Positions 6,206 to 10,475 of a DNA stretch of 10,475 bases are shown here, piece after piece; positions within the stretch are counted from its first letter, which is position 1; the number at the start of each line of letters is the position of its first letter. The stretch covers positions 1 to 10,475 of the forward strand of contig CAADXZ010000181.1 in assembly GCA_900753135.1 (NCBI GenBank). Reading direction: 5' to 3'. This DNA is from Clostridia bacterium. GTDB lineage: Bacteria; Bacillota; Clostridia; TANB77; UBA1234. The position numbers and the translations under genes were made by a program. The notes under the pieces were generated by a model. It saw nothing but the letters and a program-made list of their open reading frames with translations, had not been told where the DNA came from and did not search any database.

Positions 6206-6317
6206 CTTTAATTTATGCGAGAGATTTCCTTCCTTTCGGTCGAAAACTCTCGAGTGACGAAAGAATGAAAATCTCTAATTTTCATCTTTCTTGTACTATG
6301 GAAAAAGATATAGGGAT
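6206..6317 (+). promoter_or_regulatory. Structured leader of the two-component operon
   Basis: Three helices can form. A: CGAGAG (6218-6223) with CTCTCG (6247-6252). B: CTTTCG (6233-6238) with CGAAAG (6258-6263). C: GAAAGA-A-TGAAAAT (6259-6272) with ATTTTCATCTTTC (6278-6290), 13 pairs with one bulge. B excludes both A and C, so two alternative states are possible, as in attenuators or riboswitches. C has no long U-tract after it. I find no convincing -35/-10 pair here, so transcription may enter from upstream. Confidence 0.4.
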
Positions 6318-7022
6318 GTGGTTGATATTAAAAAGATATTGGTAGTAGATGATGATAAAAATATATGTGAATTATTGAAGTTATATTTGAAAAAAGAAGG
6401 ATTTGAAGTGATTTTTGCGTATGATGGTAGTGAGGCTGTCAGTAAAGCGAAGAGTGAAAATCCTAATTTGATAATTTTGGATGTTATGATGCCTATCATA
6501 AACGGATGGGAAGCGTGTAAGCTAATTAGACAATTCACAGAAGTACCAATAATAATGCTTACAGCTCTTGATACTACAGAAAATAAAGTACAAGGATTGA
6601 ATATAGGTGCAGATGATTATATTGTTAAACCTTTTGAGCCTGTTGAGGTAGTTGCAAGAGTGAATGCACTCCTTAGAAGAGCTGAAAAACCAAGTGCCAC
6701 AGAAAATCAATTAGAGGAATCAGAAATTTCAGTTGATAATATATCAGTTAACATGGAAAAATATGAAGTAAAACTAGATGGAAAATTAGTTACAGATTTA
6801 AAACCAAAAGAAATACAACTTTTATATTTCTTTTTATCAAATAGAAACCAGGTATTTTCAAGAGAACAACTTTTAGATAAAGTATGGGGATATGAATACT
6901 TTGGAGGAACAAGAACAGTAGATGTTCATATAAAAAGTATTAGAGAAAAACTAAATAGTCCAAACAATAAATGGGAAATAAAAACAATATGGAACGTTGG
7001 ATACAAATTTGAAGTAAAATAG
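6318..7022 (+). CDS. OmpR/PhoB-family response regulator
   Basis: 234 residues from GTG at 6318. The receiver domain (1-120) has the acidic patch D11-D13, the phosphoacceptor D55 in LDVMMP, T82 in IMLTAL and K104 in VKPFEP. A winged-helix DNA-binding domain (about 135-232) has LKPKEIQLLYFF, REQLLDKVWGYEY, TRTVDVHIKSIREK and WNVGYKF. It should bind DNA when phosphorylated by the kinase encoded next, 9 bases downstream. The start is uncertain. GTG 6318 has AGGG only 2 nt before it. A TTG at 6291 is also in frame but has no ribosome binding site. ATT at 6327 would give the typical beginning (M)KKILVVDDD with AGGG 11 nt before it. The family and stop are certain even though the start is not. The regulon and signal cannot be told from this sequence. 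Confidence 0.95.
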   Translation: MVDIKKILVVDDDKNICELLKLYLKKEGFEVIFAYDGSEAVSKAKSENPNLIILDVMMPIINGWEACKLIRQFTEVPIIMLTALDTTENKVQGLNIGADDYIVKPFEPVEVVARVNALLRRAEKPSATENQLEESEISVDNISVNMEKYEVKLDGKLVTDLKPKEIQLLYFFLSNRNQVFSREQLLDKVWGYEYFGGTRTVDVHIKSIREKLNSPNNKWEIKTIWNVGYKFEVK

Positions 7023-7031
7023 GGAGATTAT

Positions 7032-8426
7032 ATGTTTAAAGGTATATATTCTAGGTTGGTTGCCACATATCTAACATTGTTTTTAGCGGTTGTTATAATT
7101 ATTTCTTTTTTTAGTACATCACTTTTTTATAAAGAATTTACTAATCAAATTGAAGATAATTTATTAAATGCAGGCGTGAAAACTAATAGTTTAATGGAAC
7201 GTTATTATAATAATGAAATTACAAAATCTGAGCTTACCGCTTGGATTGACGCAATGGGTTACATATCAAATATCAGAATATACATACTAAATCCAGATGC
7301 TACTATACTTCAACAAGTATCAGATAATGATGTACTTAATGTAAATGAACAATTAAGACAAGATATGAAAAGTGCAATGTATGGAACAGAAGTTATAAGA
7401 ATGACGTCTGTATCATTAGAACCTAATTCTGAAGAAGTTGTGTATGCAGCAATGCCACTAAAGTATAATGGTAAAATTAGTGGTGTTATAATGGTATTTT
7501 CTCCATTTACAGAAGTAAATAAATTATTAAAAGAAGCAATACTTACAATTATAACAGTAGTAATAATTGTTGTAATGATTGGTACTCTTGCAATTTTAAG
7601 AGTTTCAATTAATATTTCCGATCCTATTAAAGAAATTAGTGATTATGCTAAACAAATAGGTAAAGGCGAAAACGTGCCTGACATTGAAATTGATACAGGT
7701 GATGAAATACAGTTACTTGCAGATTCTTTCAATGAAATGAAAAAGGAGATTTTAGCAACTGAACAAATGAGAAAAGAAATTGTTGCTAATGTTTCTCATG
7801 AACTTAGAACACCTCTTACTTCTATTATCGGTTTTATAAAGGGAATATTAGACGGTGTTATACCAAAAGACGAAGAAGATAAATATTTGTCAATTGCTTA
7901 TGAAGAAGCAAATAGACTAAAAGAATTAACAAAAGATATAGTTGATGTTGCAAAACTTGAATCGGGCAACATGAAACTTAATAAAGAAAACTTTGTATTA
8001 AACAATCTAGTTCATGATGTTTATATTGAACTAGAGGATATGGTTAAAGAAAAAAATCTTGATTTTATTTTAGAGGAAAAGGACAAAAATATTTTGATAA
8101 ATGCAGACAAAGCTAGAATAAGACAAGTTCTAATAAATATATTAAACAATTCTGTAAAATTCACAGAAAAGGGAAGTATAACAATAAGCATAGAAAAGGT
8201 AAATGAAAAAGCTAAAATTACCGTGAAAGATACAGGTATTGGAATACAAAAGGATAAGATTTCTTATCTTTTCAACAAATTTTATACTGCTAATGATTAT
8301 GGCAGTGCTACTTCTGGTGCGGGCCTAGGACTTAACATTGTAAAAACTATTATTGATATGCACAAAGGTGAAGTAAACATCGAAAGCGAAGTAAACAAAG
8401 GTACAACTGTTACAGTGATACTATAA
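7032..8426 (+). CDS. Membrane sensor histidine kinase
   Basis: 464 residues. AGGGAG overlaps the stop codon of the response regulator gene and lies 5 nt before ATG, so the two are translated as a pair. There are two membrane helices (about 9-31 and 169-192) around an extracytoplasmic sensing segment of about 135 residues with no motif I recognise. HAMP follows (about 193-247), then HisKA with the phosphoacceptor H256 in VSHELRTP, then the ATPase domain with N box LNNSVKF (371-377), G1 DTGIGI (400-405), an F box near LFNKFY (413-418) and G2 GAGLGL (429-434). All catalytic boxes are intact. It should autophosphorylate on H256 and phosphorylate D55 of the neighbouring regulator. The HAMP-HisKA layout resembles PhoR/ResE-type kinases, but the signal is unknown. 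Two extracytoplasmic proteins encoded just downstream are possible partners. Confidence 0.95.
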   Translation: MFKGIYSRLVATYLTLFLAVVIIISFFSTSLFYKEFTNQIEDNLLNAGVKTNSLMERYYNNEITKSELTAWIDAMGYISNIRIYILNPDATILQQVSDNDVLNVNEQLRQDMKSAMYGTEVIRMTSVSLEPNSEEVVYAAMPLKYNGKISGVIMVFSPFTEVNKLLKEAILTIITVVIIVVMIGTLAILRVSINISDPIKEISDYAKQIGKGENVPDIEIDTGDEIQLLADSFNEMKKEILATEQMRKEIVANVSHELRTPLTSIIGFIKGILDGVIPKDEEDKYLSIAYEEANRLKELTKDIVDVAKLESGNMKLNKENFVLNNLVHDVYIELEDMVKEKNLDFILEEKDKNILINADKARIRQVLINILNNSVKFTEKGSITISIEKVNEKAKITVKDTGIGIQKDKISYLFNKFYTANDYGSATSGAGLGLNIVKTIIDMHKGEVNIESEVNKGTTVTVIL

Positions 8427-8453
8427 AACTATTATTTAAGGAGGTGAGTTTTG

Positions 8454-8933
8454 ATGAGTAAAAAATTTAATATTGTTTCATTCGTTTTGATTATTATATT
8501 AATTGTTATCTTGATAATGGTTATGTTTAATTATTTTACTCGTGAGAATGTTATTAGTTCTTTAAATCGAAACTCACAGTCTGGCGAAACAAATATTAAT
8601 CATATTATTTCAAATAGCAATGGTGAAACAGTTACGCCTCTAAATAGTGGAGATAGCGAAAATATAATAACTATTGATGAATCTGGTGATATTATGTTGG
8701 AGTCTGGAGATAGTGAAAATATTTCAGGTGATGTAAAAACAGTTGATAATCAAACTAATAGTAATCCAACATCAGTAATTATAAGTTCGAATGATGAGAT
8801 TTCTAATAAGGAAAAGAAACAAATATTAAAAGAATTAGACCAAACACTTATGGAACTTCTAGATGTTGTTGATAAGGTTCAAACAGTTGATGAGTCCCGC
8901 TTAACAAATGAAGAAAGCGAGGAACAAAAATGA
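8454..8933 (+). CDS. Single-pass membrane protein with SGD repeats, unknown function
   Basis: 159 residues, family not recognised. AAGGAGGTGA at 8438-8447 is a full-length ribosome binding site, 6 nt before ATG at 8454; a TTG at 8451 is in frame but too close. A hydrophobic helix (residues 6-27) after MSKK anchors the protein. The rest should be outside the cell. Residues 35-110 are Ser/Asn/Asp/Glu-rich and probably disordered. SGDSENI occurs twice (65-71 and 84-90), and SGD occurs at 65, 77, 84 and 91. Residues 114-145 look like an amphipathic helix or short coiled coil (KEKKQILKELDQTLMELLDV). It starts 27 bases after the kinase gene and overlaps the next gene by 4 bases, so it belongs to the two-component operon. 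The very strong ribosome binding site suggests high expression relative to the kinase. A role in sensing or envelope response is inference from context. Confidence 0.85.
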   Translation: MSKKFNIVSFVLIIILIVILIMVMFNYFTRENVISSLNRNSQSGETNINHIISNSNGETVTPLNSGDSENIITIDESGDIMLESGDSENISGDVKTVDNQTNSNPTSVIISSNDEISNKEKKQILKELDQTLMELLDVVDKVQTVDESRLTNEESEEQK

Positions 8934-9418
8934 AAAAGGTGATATTTTTATTTATACTAATGATGTCAGTTTTGAGCTTGCCTGTCCTAGCTTCAGAAAC
9001 AACAAAGATTCCAGAAATGAGCATGGAAGAATACGCTACAATGATGAATTCAAAACAGGCAAAAGTCGATATTATTAAGAAGAATAACAGAGAGATAACA
9101 ACTCTTAAGGAAGAGTTGAGAGCAAAGATATTAGAGGCAGCTAACAAGGTTAATAATCTTAAAATAAATATTTCAAATAATTCTGTTGAAATACCAGATG
9201 AAACAATAAAAGAATTAAAAAACTTATTGGAGTTTTTACAAGAAGCAAAAACAACTTTGGAGTCTGATGTTCAAAAGATTTCTGATGAGATAGAAAAGAT
9301 TCTTGACTTAATTTCTACTAAGGGAATGCAATTAGCTCAGTACGATCTACTAATTGAAAAGCAAAATACAATAATAGTTAAAATGAAAGAAATACTATCG
9401 ATGGTTAATAAAATATAA
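8930..9418 (+). CDS. Secreted coiled-coil protein, unknown function
   Basis: 162 residues. Its ATG overlaps the TGA of the preceding gene (ATGA at 8930-8933), with GAGGA at 8919-8923 as ribosome binding site, so translation is coupled. MKKVIFLFILMMSVLSLPVLA is a clear signal peptide with likely cleavage after A21 (VLA-SE). There is no lipobox and no second membrane helix, so the mature protein is exported. Residues 42-160 are almost wholly helical and charged with leucine/isoleucine spacing, typical of coiled coils. A break near 80-90 (NNSVEIPDE) suggests a helical hairpin. There is no Cys and no catalytic motif. It is the last gene of the two-component operon, which ends at the terminator 27 bases on. 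It could interact with the kinase sensor segment or with the preceding membrane protein, but nothing in the sequence proves that. Confidence 0.85.
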   Translation: MKKVIFLFILMMSVLSLPVLASETTKIPEMSMEEYATMMNSKQAKVDIIKKNNREITTLKEELRAKILEAANKVNNLKINISNNSVEIPDETIKELKNLLEFLQEAKTTLESDVQKISDEIEKILDLISTKGMQLAQYDLLIEKQNTIIVKMKEILSMVNKI

Positions 9419-9444
9419 TAAATGAATTATTAATAATAAAAGAG

Positions 9445-9485
9445 TAAACAATAGAATTTGGGTGAGTCTATTGTTTATTTTTTTT
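9445..9485 (+). terminator. Strong intrinsic terminator containing the start of the next gene
   Basis: TAAACAATAGA (9445-9455) pairs perfectly over 11 bp with TCTATTGTTTA (9467-9477), with loop ATTTGGGTGAG and then eight T (9478-9485). It should end the two-component operon. The loop carries GGTGA (9461-9465), a ribosome binding site fragment, and the in-frame TTG at 9471 lies in the 3' arm. The hairpin can therefore control both transcription and translation of the downstream gene. Confidence 0.9.
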
Positions 9486-9767
9486 AAATCGAGTAAATTA
9501 AAAAAGTTGGAAAGAAAGACGGATGATATACTAAAGGTCTTAGAAAGTGATGAGATAAATAAGTTTGTAGATGTTTTTTCTGATCCAAGAAAATTGTTTT
9601 GGAAATCTTTTTTGCTTGGAATAGCCAAAGGAATAGGAATGGCATTCGGATTTTCGATAATAGGTGCATTTATAGTATATATATTAAAAGAATTGATAGT
9701 TTTTAATATACCAATAATTAGTGAAATACTTTCTGATATAATAAAAATGACAGAAGAAAGATTGTAA
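9471..9767 (+). CDS. Small membrane protein, DUF5665-like
   Basis: 98 residues if started at TTG 9471. GTG 9462 is in frame but lies inside the GGTGA ribosome-binding-like site and is probably too early, and TTG 9507 is a further option. GGTGA at 9461-9465 stands 5 nt before TTG 9471, the same layout seen at 8454 and 9807. The protein has a charged N-terminal helix (LKKLERKTDDILKVLESDEI, about 10-29) and then DPRKLFWKSFLLGIAKGIGMA leading into a hydrophobic helix (about 47-72). A second, amphipathic hydrophobic stretch (IVFNIPIISEILSDII) ends it. This order, with a W-x-x-x-L/F-x-x-G-I-A-x-G-x-G core, matches my memory of the DUF5665 family of Firmicutes. Its function is unknown. The start lies inside a terminator, so expression would need read-through or a close promoter. 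A TATAAT at 9414-9419 lacks a good -35. Confidence 0.75.
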   Translation: MFIFFKSSKLKKLERKTDDILKVLESDEINKFVDVFSDPRKLFWKSFLLGIAKGIGMAFGFSIIGAFIVYILKELIVFNIPIISEILSDIIKMTEERL

Positions 9768-9790
9768 AAATCAATATATTGAAGTATAAT
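9762..9790 (+). promoter_or_regulatory. Promoter of the acetyltransferase gene
   Basis: TTGTAA (9762-9767) and TATAAT (9785-9790) are separated by 17 bases, with four of six and six of six consensus matches. The -35 overlaps the stop codon of the upstream gene. The predicted start near 9797 coincides with the ribosome binding site GGTGA (9797-9801), giving a 5' leader of only about 10 nt. Confidence 0.65.
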
Positions 9791-9806
9791 AAACGTGGTG
9801 ATTGAA

Positions 9807-10361
9807 ATGAAAAATTTTGTGAAAGATGTTTTATCTTTTTTTGTGTTTCTAAAATATAAGAATATATGGAATATAAAAGAAGAATTAGTTAAAACAGGTA
9901 AGGAATCAGGAGTGCTTGCAACGGTGTATGACCATTATATTCATAAAGAAGGTGGTTATGTTGGAATACGCTCAAAGTTCGGCAATAGACCATATTTGCC
10001 TCATGGTTTTATGGGTGTGTTTATATCAGACATGACTGAGATTGGAAAGAATGCAGTTATTTTTCAGCAGGTCACTATTGGTGCAGATAGATTAATGGAT
10101 AGTAATAATCAAGGAAATCCAAAGATTGGAGATAATGTATACATAGGTGCTGGTGCTAAAATAATAGGAAATGTAAAAATAGGCAATAATTGTAGAATTG
10201 GTGCAAATGCGGTTGTGTATATGGATATGCCAGATAATTCGGTTGCGGTTTCATCTCCAACAAGAATTATACAAAAAGAAAATCTGGATAATAGATTTGT
10301 GGTAGCGAATAAAGATGGCTCATTGAGAGTTTATGAGGATGGAGCATTTCATAAATTATAA
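9807..10361 (+). CDS. Left-handed beta-helix acetyltransferase, serine acetyltransferase-like
   Basis: 184 residues from ATG 9807, with GGTGA 5 nt upstream; GTG codons at 9795 and 9798 are also in frame. A short helical N-terminus (1-45) is followed by hexapeptide repeats (about 67-140) including ISDMTEIGKNAVI, IGDNVYIGAGAKIIGNVKIGNNCRIGANAV and the closing turn SSPTRII. Together these match CysE-type O-acetyltransferases, which transfer acetyl from acetyl-CoA to serine for cysteine synthesis. H66 in PHGFMG corresponds to the catalytic His of CysE. The second conserved His, in the CysE motif RHPKI that contacts the amino-acid substrate, is replaced by N104 (GNPKI). The large helical N-terminal domain of E. 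coli CysE is missing. Another small acceptor is therefore possible. No cysteine-pathway gene is adjacent; the gene has its own promoter and precedes ftsY. Confidence 0.85.
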   Translation: MKNFVKDVLSFFVFLKYKNIWNIKEELVKTGKESGVLATVYDHYIHKEGGYVGIRSKFGNRPYLPHGFMGVFISDMTEIGKNAVIFQQVTIGADRLMDSNNQGNPKIGDNVYIGAGAKIIGNVKIGNNCRIGANAVVYMDMPDNSVAVSSPTRIIQKENLDNRFVVANKDGSLRVYEDGAFHKL

Positions 10362-10416
10362 TATATATTAATTTTATGTAGTTTATATAAAGAAAGATTT
10401 GAAAGGAAGAAAACAT

Positions 10417-10475
10417 ATGTCATTTTTTGATAAATTAAAAGCAGGACTAGCAAAAACAAAAGCTTCATTTACAGA
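10417..10475 (+). CDS. ftsY: Signal recognition particle receptor FtsY, N-terminal fragment (3' end outside window)
   Basis: Only 19 codons are visible. MSFFDKLKAGLAKTKASFT strongly resembles the start of clostridial FtsY, where a short amphipathic helix of the form M-x-FFDKLK-x-GL-x-KT helps target the receptor GTPase to the membrane for co-translational protein insertion. AAGGAAG at 10403-10409 lies 7 nt before ATG. The NG GTPase domain would lie beyond the window. No clear promoter is seen in the 55-base gap after the acetyltransferase gene, although TATAAT at 10357-10362 overlaps that gene's stop. The short visible length is the only reason for doubt. Confidence 0.8.
   Translation, partial: MSFFDKLKAGLAKTKASFT

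Noticed and set aside
9414..9419. Perfect TATAAT as promoter for the DUF5665-like gene
   Set aside because: No -35-like sequence lies 16-18 bases upstream, and TATAAT is common by chance in sequence this AT-rich. It is kept only as a possibility in that gene's entry.
1..10475. CRISPR array, tRNA, rRNA, insertion sequence or phage genes
   Set aside because: There are no regularly spaced direct repeats, no tRNA or rRNA signatures, no transposase or integrase motifs, and composition is even across the window.

Overview
The window is AT-rich (by eye about 30% G+C), densely packed, and every supported gene lies on the + strand. Strong GGAGG-type ribosome binding sites, the rpsO-pnp pair, an Asp23/Gls24-type domain and a Clostridia-like FtsY start all suggest a low-GC Firmicute, most likely an anaerobic clostridial lineage. 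No insertion sequence, CRISPR array, tRNA or rRNA is recognisable.

Layout: (1) 1-455 is the C-terminal part of a lytic-transglycosylase-like protein, followed by a hairpin. (2) 508-2175 holds two adjacent, apparently paralogous membrane-anchored proteins of unknown function. Each has an N-terminal membrane helix, an NTF2-like segment and a C-terminal beta-rich segment. (3) 2219-5819 is an RNA/translation block. It has a promoter and a structured leader, rpsO (ribosomal protein S15), a folded spacer, pnp (polynucleotide phosphorylase), then a P-loop NTPase fused to an Asp23/Gls24-like domain, and a strong terminator. (4) 5820-6317 is a roughly 500-base stretch without a convincing protein gene. 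It holds a promoter-like site, a candidate structured RNA of about 250 nt, a long inverted repeat and a set of partly mutually exclusive hairpins in front of the next operon. (5) 6318-9485 is a likely four-gene operon: an OmpR-type response regulator, its sensor kinase, a single-pass membrane protein with SGD repeats, and a secreted coiled-coil protein. It ends in a strong intrinsic terminator. (6) 9471-9767 is a small DUF5665-like membrane protein whose ribosome binding site and start lie inside that terminator. (7) 9807-10361 is a short left-handed beta-helix acetyltransferase of the serine acetyltransferase type with its own promoter. (8) 10417 to the window end is the start of ftsY.

How the parts may work together: rpsO-pnp is a classic coupling of translation and RNA decay, and both leaders here look able to fold into regulatory structures. 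The two-component operon probably senses an envelope signal, and its two small extracytoplasmic proteins are candidate accessory or output proteins. The most interesting unexplained material is the non-coding stretch at 5850-6290 and the terminator with an embedded start at 9445-9485. All RNA structures were found by reading the sequence by eye; no folding or database search was run.
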